A stretch of 64,000 nt of DNA from Chitinophagaceae bacterium (GCA_016715365.1 JADKAM010000002.1:186001-250000); one strand, 5' to 3'. Positions 37,034 through 45,753 are shown, counted from the first letter of the stretch. Numbers and translations are program-made. The notes: generated by a model from the letters alone, not told the origin.

Positions 37034-37390
37034 ATGCCATTTTTTAAACAGGAGAATCCATTTGTGGTGCCAACTACCGACGGTAAATTAATTGAAGAAC
37101 ATATTGGTGCTTCTACCGGCGAAACCGGTTTGAGCATAGCACATATGCTGGCGCCGGCGGGCTGGAATGAGCCTTTTCAAAACCCGGAGTTTGATGAATA
37201 TACCCTGGTGAGCAAGGGCAAAAAATTATTTGAAGTAGATGGAGAAAAAATTACGGTTAGTGCCGGGCAAAGTATTTTAATAAAAAAAGGAAGCCGGGTA
37301 CGATACAGCAATCCCTTCGAAGAAGCCTGTGAATACTGGAGTATTTGCCTGCCTGCATTTTCAATGGAGAATGTGCACCGGGAAGATTAA
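37034..37390 (+). CDS. Cupin-domain protein
   Basis: The 118 residues form a single small cupin barrel: GETGLSIAHMLAPAGW, FDEYTLVSKGKKLFEVDGE and SAGQSILIKKGSRVRYSNPF. Part of the usual metal-binding His/Glu set is missing (no HxH in the first motif), so metal binding is uncertain. It lies after a strong terminator and about 100 bases before the ExbB-like gene. No specific function can be assigned. Confidence 0.75.
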   Translation: MPFFKQENPFVVPTTDGKLIEEHIGASTGETGLSIAHMLAPAGWNEPFQNPEFDEYTLVSKGKKLFEVDGEKITVSAGQSILIKKGSRVRYSNPFEEACEYWSICLPAFSMENVHRED

Positions 37391-37496
37391 CATTTCATTA
37401 GGCAGTAATTGAAAGATTGTTTCGTTTCATTGCAAATTGAAATATTTTTTGGCATAATTAATGAGCAGCTAACTTTACAAATAAAACCCGGAACAC

Positions 37497-38171
37497 ATGT
37501 TTAATATTCTATTGCAGATTGATAGTACAGGAATCGCAACTTCTTCAGCAGGTAAAGAATCTTTGTTTTCGTTATTGGTAAAGGGCGGCGTGTTGATGAT
37601 CCCGCTGGCAATATTTCTGGCCATGGCGATATTCTTTTTTATTGAGCGCCTGATAGCCATACGCAAGGCCAGTAAGATCGATGATAATTTTATGAACATC
37701 ATCCGTGATCATATCATTAATGGGAATGTAACAGCAGCCCGCAGCCTGGCAAAAAATACACCCAACCCGGTTGCAAAAATGATTGACAAAGGTTTGCAGC
37801 GTATTGGTAAACCCATTGATGCCATTGAAAAAAGTATGGATAATGTAGGCAAACTGGAGGTTTACCGGATGGAAAGAAATCTTCCGGTGCTTTCTGTTAT
37901 TGCACGTATTGCACCATTGTTTGGTTTTGTGGGTACCATCATTGGATTGGTAATGTTGCTGAGGGATTTTGCTACGGCAACCAATCCTTCCATTACCGAT
38001 ATTGCCGATGCCATGTATGTAAAGATGATCACTTCTGCAACAGGTCTTATCATCGGTATCATTTCTTTTTTAGGATATAGTTATTTGAATACACAGATTG
38101 ATAAAACGGTGCATAAAATGGAATCGGCCAGTGCTGACTTTATAGATATTTTGCAGGAGCCAACACGATAA
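37497..38171 (+). CDS. MotA/TolQ/ExbB proton channel family protein
   Basis: The 224 residues have three membrane helices in the ExbB order: VKGGVLMIPLAIFLAMAIFF near residue 35, then a cytoplasmic loop, then ARIAPLFGFVGTIIGLVMLL and the third helix near TSATGLIIGIISFLGYSY. The proton-pathway Thr positions fit the family. With the ExbD-like gene downstream it forms the motor that energises TonB transport or Tol function. A possible promoter (TTTTTTGG, then TAACTTTA about 18 bases later) precedes it at about 37446-37478. Confidence 0.9.
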   Translation: MFNILLQIDSTGIATSSAGKESLFSLLVKGGVLMIPLAIFLAMAIFFFIERLIAIRKASKIDDNFMNIIRDHIINGNVTAARSLAKNTPNPVAKMIDKGLQRIGKPIDAIEKSMDNVGKLEVYRMERNLPVLSVIARIAPLFGFVGTIIGLVMLLRDFATATNPSITDIADAMYVKMITSATGLIIGIISFLGYSYLNTQIDKTVHKMESASADFIDILQEPTR

Positions 38172-38262
38172 GTACACTCATTAAACGAATTGCACTAATT
38201 ACATGAATTAATGCAGAAATAAAAATCGTGTAATTAGTAAAAATCAGTGAAATAAAAACAAG

Positions 38263-38667
38263 ATGAGTTTAAAAAAACGTTTACGGGATAATCACAACGA
38301 AGTGGATGCTGGTCCGCTGAATGATGTGCTGTTTATTTTACTGATGTTCTTTTTGCTGATCTCTACATTGGCTAATCCGAATGTGGTTAAGGTGAGCAAC
38401 CCCAAAGGCAAAAGTGATACCAAGGTTAACCAGAACATTGTGGTTACTGTTACCAAAGAGCAGAAAGTATTTATTGGCACACAGCAGATTGATATCATGT
38501 ACATCGATTCTTTACTTAAAAAAGAAGTGGAGAACAATAAAAAATATATTGATACACCAACGGTGGTTATGAACGTGGATACCAGTGCCTACTACGGTAT
38601 GGCTTTTAAAATAATGGAAGCTGCCAAACGTGCTAAAGCCAAGCTGGCAGCAAATATCAAGCAGTAA
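38263..38667 (+). CDS. ExbD/TolR family biopolymer transport protein
   Basis: The 134 residues have a short cytoplasmic N-terminus, one membrane helix and a periplasmic domain. The proton-carrying Asp is likely the first D of NEVDAGPLNDVLFILLMFFL. The periplasmic part (TVTKEQKVFIGTQQID) matches the family. It partners the upstream ExbB-like channel; the 91-base gap holds AT-rich repeat debris. Its last 11 bases overlap the 3' end of the convergent prmC gene. Confidence 0.88.
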   Translation: MSLKKRLRDNHNEVDAGPLNDVLFILLMFFLLISTLANPNVVKVSNPKGKSDTKVNQNIVVTVTKEQKVFIGTQQIDIMYIDSLLKKEVENNKKYIDTPTVVMNVDTSAYYGMAFKIMEAAKRAKAKLAANIKQ

Positions 38668-39508
38668 TAATAATCATCCGTTCTTTACCGTACATGTCTT
38701 TTTTTATCATCACCGTTTGATAATATTTGTGAAATAAAGCTGCCGTTTCTTTGGCAAGGTCTTCATGCGTTTCCAGGTAAATTTTTCCGTTGGGCAATAA
38801 ATGGTCTCTGCCGAAAGCGGCAATCTTTTCGTAAAAGATCAGGGGCGATCTGTCGGGCACAAACAGCGCCAGGTGCGGTTCAAAATCGGTTACGTTTTTA
38901 GCCAGTTTTTCTTTTTCATTAATGGGTATATATGGCGGGTTGCTGATAATGATATCAAATATGCCAAGTGTTGGCCAGTTTGTTTCATCCAGAAAATCGA
39001 GTTCGGCAAAATGGATATGTGTATTGTGCATGGCTGCATTTTCCTTCGCCAGTGCCAGTGCATCTTTACTTACATCAATAGCAGTAAGTTTAGAAGCAGG
39101 TAAATTCTTTTTGATGGCAATGGATATACAGCCGCTGCCGGTTCCAATATCCAGTATGGCCGGGTCGGTGAGTTTTGATTTTCGGTCTATTATCAATTGC
39201 TCCACCAACTCCTCTGTTTCGGGCCGGGGAATCAGTACATGTTCATTCACTTTTATTTTCATGTGGTAAAACCAGGCTTCGCCCAAAACATATTGTATGG
39301 GCTTATGCAGTAAAAGTTCCTGAAGGGTATTTTGTATTAATTCATTGGCAGCCGGCGAAATTATCTTTTCCGGATTTTTTAAAATATCCGAACGCTTCAG
39401 CGAAGCCATCTTTTCAAATACCCAGTCGGTGATGGCCGTAGCTTCGCTCAGGCTGTATATTTTTTGCAGCTGCACTAAAAAATTGCGGTATAGTTCTTTC
39501 AGCATCAT
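38657..39508 (-). CDS. prmC: Release factor glutamine methyltransferase PrmC
   Basis: It N5-methylates the GGQ glutamine of peptide release factors 1 and 2. The product is about 283 residues. Motif I is AILDIGTGSGCISIAI and the catalytic motif is IISNPPYIPINEKE; the N-terminal helical domain is followed by PIQYVLGEAWFYHMKIKVN, typical of PrmC. Start choice among Met codons at 39520, 39508 and 39505 is uncertain; 39508 is used. It overlaps the ExbD-like gene tail to tail. Confidence 0.93.
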   Translation of the reverse strand: MMLKELYRNFLVQLQKIYSLSEATAITDWVFEKMASLKRSDILKNPEKIISPAANELIQNTLQELLLHKPIQYVLGEAWFYHMKIKVNEHVLIPRPETEELVEQLIIDRKSKLTDPAILDIGTGSGCISIAIKKNLPASKLTAIDVSKDALALAKENAAMHNTHIHFAELDFLDETNWPTLGIFDIIISNPPYIPINEKEKLAKNVTDFEPHLALFVPDRSPLIFYEKIAAFGRDHLLPNGKIYLETHEDLAKETAALFHKYYQTVMIKKDMYGKERMIIITA

Positions 39509-39600
39509 TAAAGCAAACATACAGATTCGTTTTTTTATTTAACGAAATGAATTCATACAGCTCAACAAGGACTGTTTTAATATCTCATCTAATAAAAGTT

Positions 39601-39685
39601 TGTCAGCCTGAGCTTGTAGAAGGCGGGTTTCTGCAAGCTGAGGATTCTTTGTTTAAAAGCCGCCTTCTACAAGCTCAGGCTGACA
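39601..39685. repeat. Palindromic element with 26-bp arms (GCCTGAGCTTGTAGAAGG class)
   Basis: The left arm (39601-39626, starting TGTCAGCCTGAGCTTG) and right arm (39660-39685, ending CAAGCTCAGGCTGACA) are exact reverse complements. The 33-base loop contains a degenerate third copy (GCAAGCTGAGG). Related single or paired copies occur at 50033, 6933 and 31873. Confidence 0.85.
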
Positions 39686-39733
39686 GTATAAATGATAGAA
39701 GAGGGTTTATTTATTGATGCGTATTTTTGTTAC

Positions 39734-40792
39734 TTGTTACAACATGAACAATATATGCAGCGTTGCCTTCTACTGGCAGCCAAGGGTGCCGGAGCGGTAG
39801 CGCCCAATCCCATGGTGGGAGCAGTATTGGTGTATAATGGCAGGATCATCGGAGAGGGCTTTCATCAAAAATATGGAGAAGCACACGCCGAAGTGAATTG
39901 CATTAACCATGTTGCCGAAGCTGATAAAACATTCATTGAAAAGAGTACCCTTTATGTTTCGCTGGAACCCTGTGCCCATTTCGGCAAAACCCCGCCCTGT
40001 GCCGATCTGATCATCAACCAAAAAATCCCCTGTGTGGTTATTGGCTGCAGGGATAGTTTTTCGGCCGTTGACGGCAAAGGAATAGAACGCTTAAAAGCAG
40101 CAGGTGTGCAGGTTACCCTTGGTATTTTGGAAAATGAATGCCTGGAACTGAATAAACGTTTTTTTACTTTTTACGAAAAGCAAAGGCCCTACATTATATT
40201 AAAATGGGCGCAAAGTAGTGATGGAAAAATTAGTGCCGGTGACGAAAAAAGGGTTTTTATAAGTAACGAATTTACAAACCGGCTTGTTCACAAATGGAGA
40301 AGGGAAGAAGCTGCAATACTGGTTGGTACAAATACAGCATTGCTGGATGACCCGGCTTTAACTGCAAGGCTTTGGCCTGGCAATAACCCGGTAAGGTTGG
40401 TAATTGATATGGATCTAAAATTACCATCTTCACTACAATTGTTTGATGGAACTGTGAAAACAATTGTTTTCAATCAGCATAAGCAGGAAATAGGAGAGAT
40501 GCTTTCCTTTTATAAGATTGATAAGGATCAAAAATTCATCCCGCAGTTTTTAAATGCATTGTACAAACTACAGCTGCAATCGGTAATTGTTGAAGGTGGC
40601 GCAAAACTGCTTCAATCTTTTATTGACGAAAATGCCTGGGATGAAGCAAGGGTGATTACCAATGAAGATTTAATACCAGGGGATGGGTTAAGTGCACCGG
40701 GCTTAAATAATAGTAACCTGTTTGAAGAGCAAAAAATAAAAAATGATAGTATTTCCTTTTACAGGAATGCGGCGATAAATAAAATGTATTGA
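39734..40792 (+). CDS. ribD: Riboflavin biosynthesis bifunctional deaminase/reductase RibD
   Basis: RibD deaminates and then reduces the pyrimidine intermediate of riboflavin synthesis. The N-terminal deaminase shows GEAHAEVNCI and SLEPCAHFGKTPPCADLI (zinc ligands and catalytic Glu). The reductase domain includes RPYIILKWAQSSDGKIS and SVIVEGGAKLLQSF. About 352 residues. Three starts are possible (ATG 39692, TTG 39734, ATG 39755); the TTG fits the usual short segment before YMQRCL. A TATTTTTG box at 39722 could argue for the later ATG. The next gene starts at the stop (TGATG). Confidence 0.93.
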   Translation: MLQHEQYMQRCLLLAAKGAGAVAPNPMVGAVLVYNGRIIGEGFHQKYGEAHAEVNCINHVAEADKTFIEKSTLYVSLEPCAHFGKTPPCADLIINQKIPCVVIGCRDSFSAVDGKGIERLKAAGVQVTLGILENECLELNKRFFTFYEKQRPYIILKWAQSSDGKISAGDEKRVFISNEFTNRLVHKWRREEAAILVGTNTALLDDPALTARLWPGNNPVRLVIDMDLKLPSSLQLFDGTVKTIVFNQHKQEIGEMLSFYKIDKDQKFIPQFLNALYKLQLQSVIVEGGAKLLQSFIDENAWDEARVITNEDLIPGDGLSAPGLNNSNLFEEQKIKNDSISFYRNAAINKMY

Positions 40793-41400
40793 TGAAAGAA
40801 CCCGATTTTTATACAACTATTGAAAAACCATCCAGTGCCGAGTTCAAAGACCGTGGCAGTAAATTTATAGCTTTTGCTTTCCCCATTGAGACTGCAGATG
40901 ATTTTAAAAAGGAACTTCAGGTTTTAAAGAAAGAACACCCCAAAGCGGTGCATCATTGTTTTGCTTACCGCATTGGTACCGATGGGAATAATTTCCGCTC
41001 CTCTGATGATGGAGAACCTTCTGGCACTGCCGGTAAACCCATACTGGGGCAGATTGACAGCAAAGAACTGGTTAATGTGGCAATAATAGTAGTACGTTAC
41101 TGGGGAGGTACTTTGCTGGGTGTACCGGGTTTAATAAATGCATACAAAGTATCTGCTGCCATGGCTTTGCAGGTTACGCCCATCGTGCAAAAGCAGGTGG
41201 AGTTGCTATACAGTATTGAATTTGATTATACACAGATGAATGATGTGATGATGATATTGAAGCAGTTTAACTGCAATGTACTTGCGCAGGAAATGCAGTT
41301 ATTTTGCCTGATAAAAACCGGCATCCCCAAAAACCGGCTTGATGAAGTGTTGTACAGGCTGAATGACCTGCAAAATGTTTCGGTAAAAAAAACCGGATAA
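40792..41400 (+). CDS. YigZ/IMPACT family protein
   Basis: The 202 residues match the UPF0029/IMPACT family: SSAEFKDRGSKFIAFAFPIE, HHCFAYRIGTDGNNFRSSDD, GEPSGTAGKPILGQI and VIVVRYWGGTLLGVPGLI. Bacterial members have an N-terminal RNase-PH-like fold and a C-terminal alpha-beta domain; their role is poorly defined, possibly translation-related. The start overlaps the ribD stop by one base, indicating coupling. Confidence 0.9.
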   Translation: MKEPDFYTTIEKPSSAEFKDRGSKFIAFAFPIETADDFKKELQVLKKEHPKAVHHCFAYRIGTDGNNFRSSDDGEPSGTAGKPILGQIDSKELVNVAIIVVRYWGGTLLGVPGLINAYKVSAAMALQVTPIVQKQVELLYSIEFDYTQMNDVMMILKQFNCNVLAQEMQLFCLIKTGIPKNRLDEVLYRLNDLQNVSVKKTG

Positions 41401-41437
41401 TAAAAAGGGAATGTGTAATTTTCTAAAAAAGAACTTT

Positions 41438-41779
41438 ATGGCAACCGAAAAAAAATATAAAAATTTCTGGAGTTTTTATCCTTATTATTTAACCGAGCAC
41501 AGCGACTTAACAAACCGTACGCTGCATTTTATTGGTACTGCAGGTTTGCTTGGCATCCTGGTAGCGGCCATTATTTTACAAAAATGGTGGATGCTGGCGC
41601 TGATACCTGTTTGCGGTTATGGCTTTGCCTGGTTTGGTCATTTCTTTATCGAAAAAAACAAGCCGGCAACATTTACGTATCCTTTATACAGCCTGGGCAG
41701 CGACTTTGTAATGTTCTGGCATATCCTAACGGGGCAGATTGGCAAAAAACTGGAAGAAGCTAAAAAGACAATTGCTTAA
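41438..41779 (+). CDS. DUF962/Mpo1-like membrane protein
   Basis: From the ATG at 41438 the product has 113 residues. The family signature YLTEHSDLTNRTLHFIGT is followed by two or three membrane helices and WFGHFFIEKNKPATFTYPLY. Yeast Mpo1 of this family is a dioxygenase of 2-hydroxy fatty acids, and His residues in H..L.NR.LHFIG and GHFFIEKNKP are conserved here. Substrate in this organism unknown. It ends 1 base before the next gene. Confidence 0.82.
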   Translation: MATEKKYKNFWSFYPYYLTEHSDLTNRTLHFIGTAGLLGILVAAIILQKWWMLALIPVCGYGFAWFGHFFIEKNKPATFTYPLYSLGSDFVMFWHILTGQIGKKLEEAKKTIA

Positions 41780-41780
41780 A

Positions 41781-42116
41781 ATGCATATAGAAACCATTCG
41801 TGAATACATTTTGCAAAAGCCTTCTGTTACAGAAGGCTTTCCGTTTGGAGAAGACACACTTGTGTTTAAAGTGAATGAAAAGATTTTTCTGCTTGCGGCA
41901 TTAGATAGCTCGCCTTTACAATTCAACGTAAAGTGCGACCCGGATAAAGCGATTGAATTGCGTGATGATTATCCGGAATCTGTTTTACCAGGTTACCATA
42001 TGAATAAAAAACACTGGAACACCATTATTGTTGATGGGCGGTTAACGGCAAAGCAATTAAAGGAAATGATTGATGATTCGTATGAACTGGTAAGCCCTAA
42101 AAAACGTAAAAAATAA
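41781..42116 (+). CDS. MmcQ/YjbR family DNA-binding protein
   Basis: The 111 residues match the family: EYILQKPSVTEGFPFGEDTL, VFKVNEKIFLLAAL, NVKCDPDKAIELRD and YHMNKKHWNTIIVDG. The fold is a CyaY-like alpha-beta domain implicated in DNA binding. The ATG at 41781 gives the canonical N-terminus (MHIETIREY). It is the last gene of the ribD-led run, with a hairpin 3 bases after its stop. Confidence 0.87.
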   Translation: MHIETIREYILQKPSVTEGFPFGEDTLVFKVNEKIFLLAALDSSPLQFNVKCDPDKAIELRDDYPESVLPGYHMNKKHWNTIIVDGRLTAKQLKEMIDDSYELVSPKKRKK

Positions 42117-42118
42117 CA

Positions 42119-42143
42119 TTGCCAGAGTTTTAAGCTCTGGCAA
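42119..42143. terminator. Hairpin between convergent genes
   Basis: TTGCCAGAG and CTCTGGCAA form a 9-bp stem with a 7-base loop between convergent genes. A clear T-run is missing on both sides, so termination strength is uncertain. Confidence 0.45.
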
Positions 42144-42155
42144 CGTTCAGATCAT

Positions 42156-42773
42156 TTATTTCTTTTCATATTTCCAAAGCCTGCTTTTACCTTCAGCCAT
42201 CCATTCCAATGCGGTGGTCATTCTTTTATTCCTTGTGTCTTCTGTCTTGGCTTCAGTTATCCACATAACATATTCTTTTTTGTGTGATGGCGGAAAGTTT
42301 TCAAATACCTGTTTTGCTTTTTTGTTTTTTGCCAATGCTTTTACAAAATATTCAGGCACCGGTAGCTCCTTCTTATCTGCAGGTTTTGCTTTTGCAGGAA
42401 GCTTAACGCCCTTATCATTAAGCAGCATGGCTTCTTTTATCCAGGCGGTTATTTTTTTATCGGAGGGCATGTCTTTTAATGATTCGATTCTTCCGAGGTG
42501 CCCCATGGCATTTTCTGATTTTGCATTTTCAAGAAGTATGGAATCTTTCATTATCGAAGCCTTCCAGAAACCCATTACAGCATGTTGTTTAAAAGATGCC
42601 ATGTGGCAGAGCATTTCGCCTTTATAATCAAAGAATGGCATACTCCATTTCATTTTTTCCTCCACATCCGGGCAGGCTTTGTGCACCAGCTCCCGGATGT
42701 GAAGTAAAATGGGCTTTGCAAAATCGGCCGATCTGGCAATGTATGCATCAATCTTTTTTTCTTTTGTTGCCAT
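42156..42773 (-). CDS. YdeI/OmpD-associated family protein (DUF1801-like N-terminus)
   Basis: The 205 residues include the N-terminal DUF1801-type motif VEEKMKWSMPFFDYKGEMLC and the C-terminal YdeI segment FVKALAKNKKAKQVFENFPP followed by HKKEYVMWITEAKTEDTR. YdeI proteins are linked to peptide stress and envelope phenotypes in enterics; no specific reaction is known. It lies downstream of the frameshifted lipoprotein gene on the same strand. Confidence 0.85.
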   Translation of the reverse strand: MATKEKKIDAYIARSADFAKPILLHIRELVHKACPDVEEKMKWSMPFFDYKGEMLCHMASFKQHAVMGFWKASIMKDSILLENAKSENAMGHLGRIESLKDMPSDKKITAWIKEAMLLNDKGVKLPAKAKPADKKELPVPEYFVKALAKNKKAKQVFENFPPSHKKEYVMWITEAKTEDTRNKRMTTALEWMAEGKSRLWKYEKK

Positions 42774-42791
42774 ATTTAAATTGTAAAAAAA

Positions 42792-43168
42792 CTAAAAACT
42801 CATTAAATACCATTTGCCATCTTTCTTTTCATGTTTTGGTACCATCTGGCCCAAAAGAATATTAACTTTGCGTCATCGCCTTCAATGGTTGCCTCGCCTA
42901 CCACTTTTCCTTTTGAGAAATATTCTTTAAACATGGTTTTTAGTTTTTCATCTCCATCAGAAACTTCGCAAACTTTTTTGCTGTCGCCATCTGGCTCCAG
43001 GGAGGCATCGCATAATCCTTTTAATTTATTGTAATCGCCGCTTTTGGCAGCATCAAAGATCATGTTGGCAACACCAGCTGGTGTACCCTGGTCATCGCCC
43101 GAACCTGATTTGCCTTTACAGGCAGTAAAAACTGCAATGATAAATAATGAACAAATGATTGTCTTCAT
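42792..43168 (-). pseudogene. Small lipoprotein (DUF4878-like), frameshifted near its end
   Basis: The first about 100 residues are a lipoprotein (VFTAC lipobox) with a DUF4878-like pattern, GTPAGVANMIFDAAKSGDYN. In the starting frame the protein ends abruptly at 42803 with the unfamily-like WARWYQNMKRKMANGI. In the frame one base over, the expected ending KKDGKWYLMSF and a stop at 42792 appear. A missing A in the run at about 42867-42869 explains it (GAC GCA AA? GTT). One extra base would give 125 residues. It may be a sequence error or a real lesion. Confidence 0.75.
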
Positions 43169-43287
43169 AAAAAAGTGTTTTTAGTTGAGTAAATTGAAAA
43201 CCCCGGGTAAAATAGTAAAATAACTATTTGCTTGTATGTGAATTGAAAAAAAGATTTTTTTGATTTACCTGCTCTTTGAAATAATAC

Positions 43288-43319
43288 AAAGAAGGCTTTC
43301 CTAAGGGAAGCCTTTCTTT
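43288..43319 (-). terminator. Terminator of the 3-hydroxyacyl-CoA dehydrogenase gene
   Basis: AAAGAAGGCTTTCC and GGGAAGCCTTTCTTT form a strong stem 16 bases after the stop of the dehydrogenase gene, with T-rich sequence on the minus strand. Confidence 0.7.
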
Positions 43320-43334
43320 AAGTATAGAGAATAA

Positions 43335-44225
43335 TTACTTAAAACTTTCGCTCAGTACCAGATCCTTACTACCGGCTGTGTAAACATAAAATCCTTCACC
43401 GCTCTTTGCGCCCAATCTTCCAGCTAAAACCATATTCACCAGTAAAGGGCAGGGTGCATATTTAGGATTACCAAATCCATCCTGTAAAACTTTTAAAATA
43501 CTCAGGCAAACATCCAGTCCAATAAAATCGGCCAGTTGCAATGGTCCCATTGGATGGGCCATACCCAGTTTCATTACGGTGTCAATTTCTTCCACACCGG
43601 CAACGCCTTCATATAAACTGTAAATGGCCTCATTGATCATGGGCATTAAAATACGGTTGGCAATAAATCCCGGATAATCATTTACAGCGCAGGGAATTTT
43701 GCCAAGCTGTTTGCTTAATTCAACAATGGTTTCGGTAACTTCTTTTTTGGTAGCATAACCATTTATTATTTCCACCAGTTTCATTACCGGTACCGGGTTC
43801 ATAAAGTGCATACCAATTACCAGTCCTGGCCTTTTTGTTACAGCTGCAATTTTTGTGATGGAAATAGAAGAAGTATTTGTTGCCAGAATGCAGCCTGCCG
43901 GTGCGTAAGTATCCATTTGTTCAAAGATGGATAATTTCAGCTCTACATTCTCTGTAGCTGCTTCAATTACAAGCTGGGCATCTTTAACACCATCGTTTAT
44001 GATGGATGAAATAGAAATATTTGCCAGCGTTGATTTTTTTTGTTCTTCGGTGATGGTTCCTTTGCTTAACTGGCGATCCAGATTTTTATTAATAGTATCG
44101 AGGGCTCTTTGCAGCTGCGATGGATTTACATCTACGAGTATCACTTTAAAACCTGATTGTGCAAATACATGAGCAATGCCGTTTCCCATGGTGCCTGCGC
44201 CAATGACGCTTACATTCTTTATCAT
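43335..44225 (-). CDS. 3-hydroxybutyryl-CoA (3-hydroxyacyl-CoA) dehydrogenase
   Basis: The 296 residues form the two-domain NAD-dependent enzyme. The NAD loop is VIGAGTMGNGIAHVFAQSGF. The catalytic His lies in GMHFMNPVPVMKLVEII, and the C-terminal dimer domain has DTVMKLGMAHPMGPLQLADF. It oxidises 3-hydroxyacyl-CoA (short-chain, by similarity to Hbd/PaaH) to 3-ketoacyl-CoA. It follows the glutaryl-CoA dehydrogenase gene on the same strand after 68 bases, which supports the crotonyl-CoA to acetoacetyl-CoA part of lysine/tryptophan breakdown. Confidence 0.92.
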   Translation of the reverse strand: MIKNVSVIGAGTMGNGIAHVFAQSGFKVILVDVNPSQLQRALDTINKNLDRQLSKGTITEEQKKSTLANISISSIINDGVKDAQLVIEAATENVELKLSIFEQMDTYAPAGCILATNTSSISITKIAAVTKRPGLVIGMHFMNPVPVMKLVEIINGYATKKEVTETIVELSKQLGKIPCAVNDYPGFIANRILMPMINEAIYSLYEGVAGVEEIDTVMKLGMAHPMGPLQLADFIGLDVCLSILKVLQDGFGNPKYAPCPLLVNMVLAGRLGAKSGEGFYVYTAGSKDLVLSESFK

Positions 44226-44293
44226 AACAAATTTTATTGTTGGGCTTAAGCCCTGTTAGTATATGAATTGCCCGGCTTAAAGGCCGGGATAAT

Positions 44294-45478
44294 TTATTTG
44301 AATGCATTCATACCCGTCACATCCATTCCTGTAATCAGCAAATGGATATCATGTGTGCCTTCGTACGTAATCACACTTTCCAAATTCATCATGTGGCGCA
44401 TTACCGGGTATTCGCCTGTAATGCCCATGCCGCCCAGCATCTGGCGGGCATCACGGCAAATATTAGTGGCTACTTCACAAGCGTTGCGCTTGGCCATACT
44501 TACCTGTTGCGGTGTAACTTTTCCTTCGTTCATCAAAACACCCAGGCGCCAGTTTAATAATTGTGCCTTGGTAATTTCGGTAACCATTTCGGCCAGTTTT
44601 TTTTGCTGCAACTGAAAACCACCGATTGGTTTTCCAAACTGAATTCTTTCTTTGCTGTAATTTAACGCCGTATCATAACAATCCATGGCAGCACCAATGG
44701 CTCCCCAGGCAATGCCGTAACGGGCCTTGGTTAAGCAACCCAATGGGCCTTTCAATCCCTTAACATTGGGTAAAATATTTTCTTTAGGAACTTTTACATT
44801 ATCAAAGACCAGCTCGCCGGTGGCGCTGGCACGCAGACTCCATTTGCCATGTGTGGTTGGCGTGCTGAAACCTTCCATGCCTCTCTCTACAATTACACCT
44901 CTTATTTCGCCGGCTTCATCTTTTGCCCAAACAACAGCCACCTGCGCAAAGGGCGCATTGCTGATCCACATTTTAGCACCATTTAAAATTACATGGTCGC
45001 CGCCATCTTTAATATTGGTAAGCATGCCTCCGGGGTCGCTGCCATGGTTTGGTTCTGTTAAACCAAAACAACCCAGCCATTCGCCACTGGCAAGTTTTGG
45101 TAAATATTTGTGGCGTTGTTCTTCATTACCATATTGATAAATAGGAAACATCACCAAACTGCCCTGCACACTGGCTGTTGAGCGTACGCCACTATCGCCA
45201 CGTTCCAGTTCCTGCATCATTAATCCGTAGCTGATATAATCCAGTCCGCCGCCGCCATATTGCTCAGGCACGGTTGGCCCAAAGCAACCCAGGTCGCCGA
45301 GTTGCTTTATAATTTGCTGCGGAAATTCTGCACGCTGTGCATAATCTTCTATAATGGGCGAAATTTCTTTCTTTACATAATTGCGAACACTTTCACGAAT
45401 CAGTTTGTGTTCGTCGGTCAGCAGTTCATCTACATTAAAATAATCGGGAGATTGAAAGTTATCGGTTTTAGCAGCCAT
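44294..45478 (-). CDS. gcdH: Glutaryl-CoA dehydrogenase-like acyl-CoA dehydrogenase
   Basis: The 394-residue flavoprotein matches GcdH over general acyl-CoA dehydrogenases: RSTASVQGSLVMFPIYQYG, WLGCFGLTEPNHGSDPGGM, KMWISNAPFAQVAVVWA and the catalytic-Glu region NLESVITYEGTHDIHLLITG. GcdH oxidises and decarboxylates glutaryl-CoA to crotonyl-CoA. It precedes the 3-hydroxyacyl-CoA dehydrogenase gene, fitting the lower end of tryptophan and lysine catabolism. Confidence 0.9.
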   Translation of the reverse strand: MAAKTDNFQSPDYFNVDELLTDEHKLIRESVRNYVKKEISPIIEDYAQRAEFPQQIIKQLGDLGCFGPTVPEQYGGGGLDYISYGLMMQELERGDSGVRSTASVQGSLVMFPIYQYGNEEQRHKYLPKLASGEWLGCFGLTEPNHGSDPGGMLTNIKDGGDHVILNGAKMWISNAPFAQVAVVWAKDEAGEIRGVIVERGMEGFSTPTTHGKWSLRASATGELVFDNVKVPKENILPNVKGLKGPLGCLTKARYGIAWGAIGAAMDCYDTALNYSKERIQFGKPIGGFQLQQKKLAEMVTEITKAQLLNWRLGVLMNEGKVTPQQVSMAKRNACEVATNICRDARQMLGGMGITGEYPVMRHMMNLESVITYEGTHDIHLLITGMDVTGMNAFK

Positions 45479-45753
45479 CGTTGTTGTTTATTAGTTTATC
45501 GGTTAATTGGTTTTTGGGACAAGCATTTGCACTACTATTTTGCATCGTTGTGTCACTCACTTGTACCGCATACCTTTATTGAGCTTTAATTTCTGCCATT
45601 CAGGCAATAATCTATACCGCAAATATAAATACACTCATTCAGAAGATAATTTTTTGTTTTTTGCAGCTGTTTTCAGGCGCTTTAAAAAAAATAGTTTACT
45701 GGATGCAACATTGATGAAATGTCCCTGTCTCTAACTTAATAAACACTGAACTT

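Noticed and set aside
39440..39457. GCTTCGCTCAGGCTG inside prmC, similar to the dispersed repeat core
   Set aside because: It encodes ordinary PrmC N-terminal residues (SLSEAT) and has no inverted partner or insertion relative to the family, so coincidence is more likely.
45479..45753. Possible small gene or RNA in the 275-base gap before the ECF sigma gene
   Set aside because: Only GTTGTGTCACTCACTTGTAC-like low-complexity sequence and a distant CAAATATA box are visible; no coding frame or tRNA-like structure.
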